Notes under the pieces: generated by a model
Seen by the model: the letters and a program-made list of their open reading frames with translations, nothing else
What the model was told of the DNA's origin: nothing
Databases searched by the model: none
Part shown: positions 1 to 8,081 of the stretch, piece after piece
Position numbering within the stretch: the stretch's first letter is position 1
How the letters are laid out: the number at the start of each line of letters is the position of its first letter
Origin: Acidobacteriota bacterium
Lineage (GTDB): Bacteria > Acidobacteriota > Blastocatellia > Pyrinomonadales > Pyrinomonadaceae
Reading direction: 5' to 3'
Length of the DNA: 40,475 bases
Assembly: GCA_020200235.1 (NCBI GenBank)
Contig: JAIVJC010000009.1
Coordinates: 1-40,475 of the forward strand
Position numbers and translations under genes: made by a program

Positions 1-342
1 CTGTGGTACAACGCGCCGCCCGCGGACGTCTTCATGGGCGACGTGGGCAGCCTCGCCATCGGCGGCGCGATCGGCACGATCGGCGTTTTGACGAAGCAGG
101 AGTTCATCCTGGTTCTGGTCGGCGGCGTGTTCGTCCTCGAAGCGGTGTCGGTGATGATGCAGGTCTCCTTCTTCAAGATGACGAAGTGGCGCACGGGGAA
201 GGGGCGGCGGCTCTTCGAGATGACGCCGCTGCACCACCACTTCGAGATGCGCGACTGGAAGGAGTCGAAGATCGTCTTCCGGTTCCTGATCCTGGCGATC
301 CTGTTCGCGCTGCTGAGCCTCTCGACTCTGAAGCTGCGCTAG
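1..342 (+). CDS. mraY: MraY, phospho-MurNAc-pentapeptide transferase (3' part only)
   Basis: Integral membrane enzyme that moves phospho-MurNAc-pentapeptide from UDP to undecaprenyl phosphate, giving lipid I. The reading frame is open from base 1, so the 5' two thirds lie outside the window. Visible are the conserved loop with GDVGSL (Asp and Gly of the active site), two hydrophobic segments, and the C-terminal histidine motif PLHHHFE followed by a last membrane helix ending in LKLR. These are family hallmarks. It is the first gene of a dcw run, 57 bp ahead of murD. Function is known from the family; the rest of the gene cannot be judged here. Confidence 0.95.
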   Translation: MWYNAPPADVFMGDVGSLAIGGAIGTIGVLTKQEFILVLVGGVFVLEAVSVMMQVSFFKMTKWRTGKGRRLFEMTPLHHHFEMRDWKESKIVFRFLILAILFALLSLSTLKLR

Positions 343-354
343 GGGGTCGGCGAG

Positions 355-396
355 AAGTTTTTAAGATATGGGATTTAAGATTTCGATTTAACACGC
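355..396. repeat. AT-rich 7-bp-periodic stretch between mraY and murD
   Basis: A short AT-rich stretch in a GC-rich setting that reads as imperfect 7-bp words of the GATTTAA / AGATTTC kind. It resembles a single arm of the heptad palindromes found elsewhere in this window but has no inverted partner. It occupies most of the mraY-murD gap, and no clear Shine-Dalgarno sequence is left for murD. Could equally be plain AT-rich leader. Confidence 0.3.
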
Positions 397-399
397 CGG

Positions 400-1815
400 A
401 TGGAACTGAGCGGCAAAAAGGTTCTGGTCGTGGGGGCGGGGTTGAGCGGCGCGGCTGCCGCGAGGTTTCTCGCCGCGCGCGGCGCGGTGGTCGCCTTGAA
501 CGACCGCAAGCCGCTCGAAGAGTGGTCTGACGAGGCGCGGTCTTTGAAAGACGAGGGCGTCGGGCTCCTCGCGGGCGACGCTCCCGTGTGGCTGCTCGAT
601 CAGATCGAGCTCGTCGTCCTGAGCCCCGGCGTGCCGACGAAATCTATCCCGGTGCGCTACTGCGAGCGCGCGGGCGCGGAAGTGATCGGCGAGGTCGAGC
701 TGGCGGCGCGTCACTTGCGCGGCCGCCTCGTCGCCATCACGGGCACGAACGGGAAGACGACGACGACGACGCTCGTCGGCGAGTTGTTGCAAGGCGCGGG
801 GCTCGACGCGCAGGTCGGCGGCAACATCGGCACCCCGCTCACCTCCCTCGTCGAGTCTTCGGCGGACGACGGCTGGACGGTCGTCGAAGTGTCGAGCTAC
901 CAGTTGGAGACGATCCGGGATTTCCACCCGCAGGTGGCGATAGTTTTGAACCTGATGCCCGACCACATGGATCGCTACGAGACGCTGACGGACTACGCCG
1001 CGGCGAAGCACAACGTCTTCCGCAACCAGACGGAGGGCGACATCGCGATCCTGAACGCCGACGACGAGATTATTTCGTCGTGGGCTTCGGGCTTGAACGC
1101 GCACGTGACGCTCTTCAGCGTCCGGCGCGAGCTGGAAGACGGTCTCTTCCTCCGCGCCGGTCGAGAGATCGTCTCGCGCACGCGCGACGGCGAGAAGGTT
1201 CTGCTCGCGCGCGAGGAGATACCCTTGCGCGGTCTGCACAACGTCGAGAACGTGATGGCGGCGCTCGCCGCGGGTCTCGCGTGCGGCGCCGATCCCGGGT
1301 CGATGCGCGAGACGGTTAAAAACTTCCAGCCCGTCGAGCACCGCCTGGAGTTCGTCGCCGAAATAGACGGCGTGAAGTTTTACAACGACTCGAAGGCGAC
1401 GAACGTGGACGCGGCGGTCAAAGCCTTCGAGGCTTTCGCGGACGAGCCCGGTCGCGTCGTCCTCATCCTCGGCGGGCGCGGCAAGAACGCGCCCTACGCG
1501 CCGCTCGCGCCGCTGGTCGAGAGAAAGGCGCGCGCCCTCGTCACGGTCGGCGAGGACGCCGACCGCATCGAGGCTGAGTTGAAAGCCGTCGCGCCGACGA
1601 TACATCGCGCGACCGACATGGCGGACGCCGTGCGCCGCGCGCGCATGAGCGCAAAGCCCGGCGACACAGTCCTGCTGGCGCCCGCCTGCGCCAGCTTCGA
1701 CATGTTCGAGAGTTACGAGCACCGCGGGAGAGTATTCAAGGAGGCGGTCAACAAATTGCGGAATGCGGATTTCGGATTGCGGATTGAAGAGACGGAAGAG
1801 ACCAACGCGCGCTGA
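400..1815 (+). CDS. murD: MurD, UDP-N-acetylmuramoyl-L-alanine--D-glutamate ligase
   Basis: Cytoplasmic ATP-dependent Mur ligase adding D-glutamate to UDP-MurNAc-L-Ala. Rossmann-like N-domain starts with KVLVVGAGLSG (residues 7-17); the ATP loop GTNGKT is at 115-120; the C-domain carries the FYNDSKATN motif. At 471 aa it is about 30 residues longer than the E. coli enzyme. The last residues, from about NKLRNADFGLRIEE on, are encoded by the left arm of repeat A1 and do not look like a conserved MurD end; the stop codon lies in that repeat's loop. Start ATG follows an AT-rich leader with no clear Shine-Dalgarno. Part of the dcw run, between mraY and ftsW. Confidence 0.96.
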   Translation: MELSGKKVLVVGAGLSGAAAARFLAARGAVVALNDRKPLEEWSDEARSLKDEGVGLLAGDAPVWLLDQIELVVLSPGVPTKSIPVRYCERAGAEVIGEVELAARHLRGRLVAITGTNGKTTTTTLVGELLQGAGLDAQVGGNIGTPLTSLVESSADDGWTVVEVSSYQLETIRDFHPQVAIVLNLMPDHMDRYETLTDYAAAKHNVFRNQTEGDIAILNADDEIISSWASGLNAHVTLFSVRRELEDGLFLRAGREIVSRTRDGEKVLLAREEIPLRGLHNVENVMAALAAGLACGADPGSMRETVKNFQPVEHRLEFVAEIDGVKFYNDSKATNVDAAVKAFEAFADEPGRVVLILGGRGKNAPYAPLAPLVERKARALVTVGEDADRIEAELKAVAPTIHRATDMADAVRRARMSAKPGDTVLLAPACASFDMFESYEHRGRVFKEAVNKLRNADFGLRIEETEETNAR

Positions 1816-1873
1816 GAAGGCGAACGCTCTTTTGTTTTCTAATCCGCAATCCGCAATCCGCAATCCGAAATTG
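1755..1873. repeat. Palindromic heptad repeat A1 (murD end to ftsW)
   Basis: Left arm 1755-1786 is four 7-bp words (ATTGCGG, AATGCGG, ATTTCGG, ATTGCGG). Right arm 1841-1873 is the inverted complement with the same period. The 54-nt loop (1787-1840) contains the murD stop and aligns with the loop of copy A2 at 12570-12615. The element covers the last codons of murD and the whole gap to ftsW. Confidence 0.85.
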
Positions 1874-1877
1874 AGAA

Positions 1878-3089
1878 ATGGCTAAGAAATTACAAGCCGA
1901 TGAGTGGTTGTTCGCGGCGACGGCGGCGCTGGCGCTGTTCGGCGTCGTGATGGTCTACAGCGCGTCCGCCGACATCTCGTTCCAACAGTTCGGGAGTCAG
2001 TATTACTACGTCAAGCGGCAGGCGGTGTGGACTATCGCGGGGCTCGCCCTGATGCTCGTCGCCGCGCAGGCGGACTATCGTGTGCTCAGCCGGCGCTTCA
2101 TCGTCATCGGGCTGCTGATCACGACCGTCATCATGCTCGTCGCCGTCTTCGGCTTCCCGCCGGTCAACGGCGCGCGCCGTTGGATCAGGCTGCCGGGCGG
2201 CTTCACGTTCCAGCCATCGGAGTTCTCGAAGATCGTGCTGGCGATCTACCTCGCCAGGCTGTTGGAGCGGCGCGCGGGCGAGGAAGCGTCGTTCAAGCGG
2301 ACGTTCGTGCCGTGCCTCGTGGTGACGGGCGTGCTCGCCGGGCTCGTCGCGAAGGAGCCCGATCTCGGCACGGCGATGATGCTCGGCGTGGTCTGCCTCG
2401 TGATGCTCTACACGGCGGGCGCGCGCCTCGCGCACCTCGGGATGCTCGGCGGGCTGGGCTTGGCGGGCGTGGTCGGGATGCTCGTCACGTCGCCGTGGCG
2501 CATGGGTCGCATCTGGGCGTACCTCCACCCGTGGGACGACGCGCAGGGCAAGGGCTTTCAGGTCGTGCAGTCGCTGATCGCGGTCGGGTCGGGCGGCACC
2601 GACGGGCTCGGCTTCGCCGAAGGGAGGCAGAAGATGTTCTTCCTCCCCTTCGCGTACTCCGACTACATCTTCGCGGTCGTCGGCGAAGAACTCGGTTTGG
2701 TCGGCGCGCTGACGGTGCTCGCGGTCTTCGCGCTCTTCCTCTGGCGCGGCATCCGCGCTGTCAGGCGCGCGCCGGATCGTTTCGGGATGCTGCTGGGGAT
2801 GGGCATCGTATCGGGGATCGTCGCGCAGGCCCTCTTTAACATGAGCGTGGTGCTGTCGCTCGTGCCGTCGAAGGGGATCCCTTTGCCGTTCATCTCCTAC
2901 GGCGGCTCGTCGATGCTGCTGACGCTCGGCGCGGTCGGCGTGCTCTTGAACATCTCGCAGCAGGGGACCGAACAGTCGGTGCTGTTGCAGGAGAGAGCGT
3001 TCGCGCAGGCGGCGGACGCCGTCCGGGCGAAGTCGGAAGTGCGCCGTCGCCCGCCCGTCACGCAGACGTGGCGACCGGAGGGTCGTTAA
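1878..3089 (+). CDS. ftsW: FtsW, septal SEDS peptidoglycan glycosyltransferase
   Basis: SEDS-family polytopic membrane protein that polymerises lipid II at the septum together with a class B PBP. At 403 aa with about ten hydrophobic segments it has family size. The N-terminal helix carries VVMVYSAS, the middle has VAKEPDLGTA, whose Asp is the catalytic residue in the family, and the C-terminal part has PSKGIPLPFISYGGSS. Place between murD and murG in a dcw cluster favours FtsW over RodA. The ATG follows repeat A1 by a few bases and no Shine-Dalgarno is visible. The C-terminal tail after about residue 370 is cytoplasmic and basic. Confidence 0.95.
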   Translation: MAKKLQADEWLFAATAALALFGVVMVYSASADISFQQFGSQYYYVKRQAVWTIAGLALMLVAAQADYRVLSRRFIVIGLLITTVIMLVAVFGFPPVNGARRWIRLPGGFTFQPSEFSKIVLAIYLARLLERRAGEEASFKRTFVPCLVVTGVLAGLVAKEPDLGTAMMLGVVCLVMLYTAGARLAHLGMLGGLGLAGVVGMLVTSPWRMGRIWAYLHPWDDAQGKGFQVVQSLIAVGSGGTDGLGFAEGRQKMFFLPFAYSDYIFAVVGEELGLVGALTVLAVFALFLWRGIRAVRRAPDRFGMLLGMGIVSGIVAQALFNMSVVLSLVPSKGIPLPFISYGGSSMLLTLGAVGVLLNISQQGTEQSVLLQERAFAQAADAVRAKSEVRRRPPVTQTWRPEGR

Positions 3090-3094
3090 AAGTA

Positions 3095-4177
3095 ATGCGC
3101 GTGCTCTTCGCCGCGGGCGGGACGGGCGGTCACATCTACCCCGCGATCGCGGTGGCGAACGAGGTCGTGCGGCGCGACAAGGATTCGTCAGTCAGGTTCG
3201 TCGGCACGGCGCGCGGGCTGGAGACGAAGCTGGTGCCGCAGGCGGGGTTCGAACTTTCGCTCATTGAAAGCGCGGGGCTCATCAACATGGGTTGGGGCGC
3301 GCGACTGCGCGGGCTGAGCCTCCTGCCGAAAAGTTTTCTCGACGCGCGGCGGCTCATACGCGAGTTCCGACCCGACGCCGTGGTCGGCGCGGGCGGCTAC
3401 GTCTCGGGTCCCGTCCTGATGACGGCGGCGCTGTTGCGGCGACCGACGCTCGTGATGGAGTCGAACGCCGTGCCGGGTTTCACGAACCGCAGGCTCGCGC
3501 GCTTCGTGGACGCGGCGGCGGTCTCCTTCGAGGCTTCCGTGCCTTACTTCAATGGTAAGGCGGTCGTCACCGGCAACCCCGTCCGCCGCGAGTTCTTTGA
3601 CATCCCCGCTAGACGGCGCGACCCGTCGCGAGTTTCACTTCTGCTCTTCGGCGGCTCGCAGGGCGCGCGCGCGGTGAACGAGGCGATGATCGCCGCGCTC
3701 CCGCACCTGGAAAATTACCGGGGGCGGCTGAGTGTGACGCACCAGACCGGCAAGCTCGACTTCGAGCGCGTGCGCGACGCTTACGCGGCGGCGGGGTGGG
3801 CGGAGGACTCGCGGGTGCGCGAGTACATCGACGACATGATGAAGGAATTCGCCGACGCCGATCTGATCGTCTCGCGCGCGGGCGCGACGACCACCGCCGA
3901 GCTGATGGCGGCTGGCAAGACCGCCGTCATGGTGCCGCTCCCCGGTCAGATGGAGCAGCAGCGCAACGCCGAGGCGCTCCGCGACGCGGGCGCGGCGGCG
4001 ATGGTCACGCAGGCGGAGCTGACGGGCGAACGGCTCGCCGGCGAGATCGCGAAGTTGATTGACGACCCCGAAGAGATCACGCGCCGCGAACGAGCCGCGC
4101 GGCGTCTGGCAAAACCCGACGCGGCGGCAGCCGCGGTTGACATGATCGAGAAGTTGATAGTTGTCCGTGGTCAGTAG
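3095..4177 (+). CDS. murG: MurG, lipid II synthase (GlcNAc transferase)
   Basis: Peripheral inner-membrane GT28 enzyme that adds GlcNAc to lipid I. The N-terminus has the G-loop GGTGGH (residues 8-13), then VGAGGYVSGP; the UDP-GlcNAc side carries GGSQGA and SRAGATT. I chose ATG 3095, five bases after the ftsW stop, because the protein then begins MRVLFAAGG as in the family; GGAGGG at 3077-3082 lies 12 bases upstream. A GTG at 3068 would add nine unconserved residues and overlap ftsW. The last residues (VVRGQ-stop) are encoded by the left arm of repeat B1, so the native C-terminus may have been altered by the element. Confidence 0.95.
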   Translation: MRVLFAAGGTGGHIYPAIAVANEVVRRDKDSSVRFVGTARGLETKLVPQAGFELSLIESAGLINMGWGARLRGLSLLPKSFLDARRLIREFRPDAVVGAGGYVSGPVLMTAALLRRPTLVMESNAVPGFTNRRLARFVDAAAVSFEASVPYFNGKAVVTGNPVRREFFDIPARRRDPSRVSLLLFGGSQGARAVNEAMIAALPHLENYRGRLSVTHQTGKLDFERVRDAYAAAGWAEDSRVREYIDDMMKEFADADLIVSRAGATTTAELMAAGKTAVMVPLPGQMEQQRNAEALRDAGAAAMVTQAELTGERLAGEIAKLIDDPEEITRRERAARRLAKPDAAAAAVDMIEKLIVVRGQ

Positions 4178-4260
4178 TCCGTAGTCAGTTGCTCTTAGCT
4201 GACATGCGGCACATTGAAGACCACGTTCAACTACTGACCACGGACAACTGACCACTGACG
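4160..4260. repeat. Palindromic heptad repeat B1 (murG end to murC)
   Basis: Left arm includes a 19-base core at 4160-4178 whose exact reverse complement is at 4230-4248. Words repeat every 7 bp (GTCCGTG, GTCAGTA, GTCCGTA). The murG stop TAG (4175-4177) is inside the left arm. The right end stops five bases before the murC ATG. Confidence 0.85.
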
Positions 4261-4264
4261 TTTT

Positions 4265-5662
4265 ATGTTTCGTCGAATCCAACACGTCCACCTCGTCGGC
4301 ATCGGCGGCATCGGCATGTCGGGCATCGCCGAGGTGCTGTGTAATCTGGGCTTCCGCGTCTCGGGCTCGGATTTGAAGCGCTCGGGCGTGACCGACAGGC
4401 TCGTCTCGCTCGGCGTCGATTTCCGCGAAGGGCATCGCGCGGAGAACGTCGGCGACGCGCAGGTGGTCGTTCGCTCCACAGCCGTGCGCGACGACAACCC
4501 GGAGATCGTCGCGGCGCGCGAGCAGTCAGTCCCCGTCGTTCCGCGCGCCGAGATGCTCGCGGAGCTGATGCGACTAAAACTTTACACGGTCGCCGTCGCG
4601 GGCTCGCACGGGAAGACGACGACGACCTCGATGGTCGGGATGGTCTTGGGCAAGGGCGGGCTCGACCCGACGGTGGTGGTCGGCGGCGTCGTCGGCGCGT
4701 TCGGCTCGAACGCGCGTCTGGGGAAGAGCGATCTGATGGTCGTCGAGGCTGACGAGAGCGACCGCACGTTCCTGATGCTCGCGCCGACTTTCGCCGTCGT
4801 GACCAACATCGACCGCGAGCACATGGACTACTACGCCGACATGGAGGACATGCACGACTGCTTCACGAAGTTCGTCAACAAGGTGCCGTTCTACGGCGCG
4901 GCTGTCCTGTGCCTCGACGATCCGCACGTGCAGATGGTCATCCCGCACGTCAAGCGCCGCCGCATCACCTACGGCTTGAGCGCGCAGGCTGACATCTCGG
5001 CGCACGGCATCCGCTACGCCCAGTCGTTCGGCTCGACCTTCACGCTGCGCCGCGGCAGCGACGTGGTCGGCGACGTGACCTTGCGCGTGCCGGGCCTCCA
5101 CAACATCTACAACGCGCTCGCCGCCATCGCCATCGGCTTCGAGCTGGACGTGGCGTTCGCCGAGATCGCCGAAGGGCTGCACGAGTTCACGGGCGTCAAC
5201 CGGCGCTTCCAGACGAAGGGCGACGTGGGCGGCGTGCTGGTCGTCGACGACTACGCGCACCACCCGACCGAAATCCGCGCGACGCTCGCCGCGGCGAAGC
5301 TCAGTTCGGCGGGTCGCCGCATGGTGGTGCTGTTCCAGCCGCACCGCTACACGCGCACGAAGGATCAGATGGACGAGTTCGCGCGCTCCTTCAACAACGC
5401 CGACGTGCTTCTGATCTCTGACATCTACGCCGCGAGCGAAGACCCCATCGAGGGCATCTCGGCGGAGACCCTGACCGAGGCGGTCAAACGCTACGGGCAC
5501 AAGAACGTCTTCTACGTCGGCAGCCTCGAGACGGCGGTCAAGGCGCTTTTGAGCGAGGCGCGACCCGGCGACATGGTCTTCACGCTCGGCGCGGGCAACG
5601 TCTCCGGCGCGGGCGAGCAGTTGGTCGAGCTGTTGAAGCGGAACGGGAAGGAAGGGAAATGA
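4265..5662 (+). CDS. murC: MurC, UDP-N-acetylmuramate--L-alanine ligase
   Basis: First of the Mur ligases, adding L-alanine to UDP-MurNAc in the cytoplasm. The 465-aa length is normal. The N-terminal UDP-binding part has [12 protein letters not shown] (about 9-20); ATP loop GSHGKTT starts at 113; later [12 protein letters not shown] and FQPHRYTR, all MurC-specific. The start ATG lies right after repeat B1 with only a T-rich spacer, so no Shine-Dalgarno is present. The stop TGA touches repeat C1. Murein order murG-murC-murB is common in dcw clusters; no ddl is seen between murB and ftsQ. Confidence 0.96.
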   Translation: MFRRIQHVHLVGIGGIGMSGIAEVLCNLGFRVSGSDLKRSGVTDRLVSLGVDFREGHRAENVGDAQVVVRSTAVRDDNPEIVAAREQSVPVVPRAEMLAELMRLKLYTVAVAGSHGKTTTTSMVGMVLGKGGLDPTVVVGGVVGAFGSNARLGKSDLMVVEADESDRTFLMLAPTFAVVTNIDREHMDYYADMEDMHDCFTKFVNKVPFYGAAVLCLDDPHVQMVIPHVKRRRITYGLSAQADISAHGIRYAQSFGSTFTLRRGSDVVGDVTLRVPGLHNIYNALAAIAIGFELDVAFAEIAEGLHEFTGVNRRFQTKGDVGGVLVVDDYAHHPTEIRATLAAAKLSSAGRRMVVLFQPHRYTRTKDQMDEFARSFNNADVLLISDIYAASEDPIEGISAETLTEAVKRYGHKNVFYVGSLETAVKALLSEARPGDMVFTLGAGNVSGAGEQLVELLKRNGKEGK

Positions 5663-5738
5663 TGAACGCGGAATGATGAATGATGAAGTAAAAACCTTTT
5701 GTCTTTCAGTTCATCGTTCATCGTTCATCATTCATCGT
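5661..5738. repeat. Palindromic heptad repeat C1 (murC end to murB)
   Basis: Left arm 5661-5689 (GATGAAC, GCGGAAT, GATGAAT, GATGAAG) and right arm 5710-5738 (TTCATCG words) are imperfect inverted complements with 7-bp period. The 20-nt loop read on the - strand starts CTGAAAG, as does the loop of copy C3 read on the + strand, so C1 lies in the opposite orientation. It fills the murC-murB gap. Confidence 0.8.
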
Positions 5739-5746
5739 TGCTTGTG

Positions 5747-6760
5747 ATGACTGAAGCGCAAAAAACTTTAGACCGCGAGACGCGCGACCGTCTGGTCGAA
5801 GAGATCGCCGCGCGCGTGGGCGTGCGCGCCGAGCGCGGTCGCCGCTTCGCGGAGCTGACGAGCTTGCGCGTCGGGGGGGAGATCGACTGGGTCGTCGTGC
5901 CGGAGACCGAGGAGCAGGCGGCGCGGGTCGCGGGCGCGCTCGACGAGGCGAACGTGCCTTGGCGCGTGCTCGGCGCGGGCAGCAACGTGCTCGCCGACGA
6001 CGAGCGGCACGGCTACGTCGTCCTGACGATGCGCGAGGTGAAGGGCGGGGCGCGGTTCGACGGCGAAAAAGTTTCCGTCAGCGCGGGCTACTCTCTGCCG
6101 CGCCTGTGCGTGGACGCGGCGCGGCAGGGCTTGTCGGGGATCGAGGGCTTGAACGGGATTCCGGGGACGGTCGGCGGCGCGCTGTGGATGAACGCGGGCG
6201 CGTTCGGTCACGAGATCGGCAACGTCGTCGAGTCGGTGCGCGCCGCGCGCGGCGGCGAGGTCGTCGAAGTGCCGGGCACGCAGATCAAGTGGGACTACCG
6301 CCACACCTCCTTCCGCGACGGCGAGCTGCTGCTCGGGGCGACGCTGCGCCTCGTCGCGGACGACGCGGAGAAGATCGCGGCGCGGATGGAGGAGTCGAAG
6401 CGGCGGCGGATGGAGACGCAGCCGCACGGCTCGCGCAGCGCGGGCTGCTTCTTCAAGAACCCTCCGGGCTCAGGCTTGAGCACGGGCAGGATGATCGACG
6501 AGATGGGCATGAAGGGCGAGCGTCGCGGCGGCGCGCAGGTCTCGCCCGTCCACGCGAACTTTATCGTCACGGAAGGCAAGGACGCGCGCGCCGCCGACGC
6601 CCTCGCCCTCGCCGAAGAGATACGCGAGCGCATCCGGCGCGAGCGCGGCATCGAGTTGGAGTACGAGGTCGAGCTGTGGCGCGGCGGCGCGCCGGACGCC
6701 GAGACGGCTGACGCGACGCAAAAGGGCGGCGCGGCGGACGAGGCGGCGAAAGAGGATTAG
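5747..6760 (+). CDS. murB: MurB, UDP-N-acetylenolpyruvoylglucosamine reductase
   Basis: FAD- and NADPH-dependent cytoplasmic enzyme making UDP-MurNAc. Motifs: TSLRVGG near residue 38, the FAD-binding GAGSNVLADD, GLNGIPGTVGGALWMNAGA, and SAGCFFKNP. In E. coli MurB the residue in the last motif is the catalytic serine; here it is cysteine, a substitution I believe occurs naturally in some MurB proteins. I chose ATG 5747 (337 aa) because the 16 codons upstream in frame are read from repeat C1. No Shine-Dalgarno precedes it. The C-terminal tail after residue about 312 is an unconserved Ala/Gly/Asp-rich stretch. ftsQ starts two bases after the stop. Confidence 0.94.
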   Translation: MTEAQKTLDRETRDRLVEEIAARVGVRAERGRRFAELTSLRVGGEIDWVVVPETEEQAARVAGALDEANVPWRVLGAGSNVLADDERHGYVVLTMREVKGGARFDGEKVSVSAGYSLPRLCVDAARQGLSGIEGLNGIPGTVGGALWMNAGAFGHEIGNVVESVRAARGGEVVEVPGTQIKWDYRHTSFRDGELLLGATLRLVADDAEKIAARMEESKRRRMETQPHGSRSAGCFFKNPPGSGLSTGRMIDEMGMKGERRGGAQVSPVHANFIVTEGKDARAADALALAEEIRERIRRERGIELEYEVELWRGGAPDAETADATQKGGAADEAAKED

Positions 6761-6762
6761 CG

Positions 6763-8016
6763 ATGTTGAAAGAGCAAGTCATTTCAGCGAGGGGCGGCGG
6801 CAGCGGCGGCACGGGGCGAGGCGGCAGGGGCGGCGGGGACGACCGTGTCATCGTCGTGACGACCGAGGGTCGCGCCGGGAAGATCACGCAGAGACCTTCG
6901 GCTCGGCGCGACGCCGGCAAGGCGAAGGGCGCGGCGGCGCAGCGCGCGAAGTCGAAGCGCGGCTCCTGGCGCAAGGCTCTCGCGTGGACCCCGGCGGTCG
7001 CGAAGGTGCTCGTCGCCGTGTGTGCCGGGCTCGTCCTCTTCAAAGGCTACCGCGCGGCGGCTTCGTCCACGTTCTTCGAGGTGCGTTCGGTGGACGTGAG
7101 CGGCGTCTCGCAGGCTTCCGAAGATCAGATCAAGCAGATCGTCCGCCGCGGCGCGGCGGCGGGCGTGTGGAAGACCGACCTCGCGGCTTTGAGCGCGGAG
7201 ATCGAGCGGCAGCCGTGGGTGCGGACGGCGGTCGTCACGCGCGTCCTGCCTTCGGGCTTGCGCGTGCGCATCTCCGAGCGCGTCCCGCGCGTCGTGGTCC
7301 GCACCACGGCGGGGCACTTCGTGTGGGTTGACGACGACGGCGTCGCGGTCGGCTCCTTGACGCCCGCGCAGCAGCACCCGACGTTCTTCATGCGCGGCTT
7401 CGACGAGTCGGGCACGGACGCGGCGCGCGCGGAGAACCGCGAGCGCGTGAAGACCTTCATGGCGCTCGCGGGCGAGTGGGAGGCTGCCGGCTTGGCGGCG
7501 CGCGTGAGCGAGTTGAACCTCGACGACCTGCGCGACGTGCGCGCGCAACTCGCGGGCGACGACTCGCAGATCGAAGTGCGACTCGGCAAAGAGGACTGGA
7601 CGAAACGCCTGAGCCAGGCTCTCGGCAAGCTCGACGAGCAGCGGCAGACGCCGCGCGGCGCGCTCATCACCTACATCGACATGACGCAGGGCAGGCGCGC
7701 CGTCTTCGGCTTCAACCCGCACGCGCAGTCGCCCGCCGCCGGCGAGACCGGAGCGGCGGGCGAGTCTTCAGTCAACGCGTTGACGACGAACGCGAGCCTG
7801 ACGAGTGCGGACGCCGTCGCGCCGGCGCGACGCACGCCGGACGACTCGAAGGGCGCGGCGGGCGCGAAAACGGAAGCGCGCGCGGCGAAGCCGGACGCGA
7901 AGAAGTCCGACCCGAAGAAGTCGGAGAAGAAAGAGAAGTCGCGCGGCGGCGCGCAGTCGGCGGTGCAGTCGCGCACGGGATCGGAGCGGCCGCGGCGCGT
8001 GACGAAGAGCGGGTGA
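6763..8016 (+). CDS. ftsQ: FtsQ, divisome membrane protein with POTRA domain (extended)
   Basis: Bitopic division protein linking early and late divisome parts. Residues 1-75 are a Gly- and Arg/Lys-rich cytoplasmic tail, one membrane helix spans about 76-98, and a POTRA-type domain follows (FEVRSVDVSGVSQASEDQI, then the AALSAEIERQPWV region), ending in the FtsQ beta domain with an ALITYIDMTQ-like strand near residue 300. At 417 aa it is far longer than the roughly 280 aa of E. coli; the extra C-terminus from about 330 is low-complexity Ala/Lys/Ser. GAGGA inside the murB end serves as ribosome site. Position between murB and ftsA supports the call. Confidence 0.88.
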   Translation: MLKEQVISARGGGSGGTGRGGRGGGDDRVIVVTTEGRAGKITQRPSARRDAGKAKGAAAQRAKSKRGSWRKALAWTPAVAKVLVAVCAGLVLFKGYRAAASSTFFEVRSVDVSGVSQASEDQIKQIVRRGAAAGVWKTDLAALSAEIERQPWVRTAVVTRVLPSGLRVRISERVPRVVVRTTAGHFVWVDDDGVAVGSLTPAQQHPTFFMRGFDESGTDAARAENRERVKTFMALAGEWEAAGLAARVSELNLDDLRDVRAQLAGDDSQIEVRLGKEDWTKRLSQALGKLDEQRQTPRGALITYIDMTQGRRAVFGFNPHAQSPAAGETGAAGESSVNALTTNASLTSADAVAPARRTPDDSKGAAGAKTEARAAKPDAKKSDPKKSEKKEKSRGGAQSAVQSRTGSERPRRVTKSG

Positions 8017-8081
8017 CGGCGGTCGGGCGAAGTGGGGCGGATTAAAAACCCCAACCGTTTCGGAGGAGGGCGAGGCACAGG

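Noticed and set aside
388-1863. 491-codon open frame on the - strand across murD
   Set aside because: Antisense shadow of murD in GC-rich DNA; composition is Arg/Ala/Asp-rich without family motifs, and its start and tail are translations of repeat A1 words.
3068-3094. GTG start for murG
   Set aside because: Overlaps ftsW and adds unconserved residues; ATG 3095 gives the family N-terminus.
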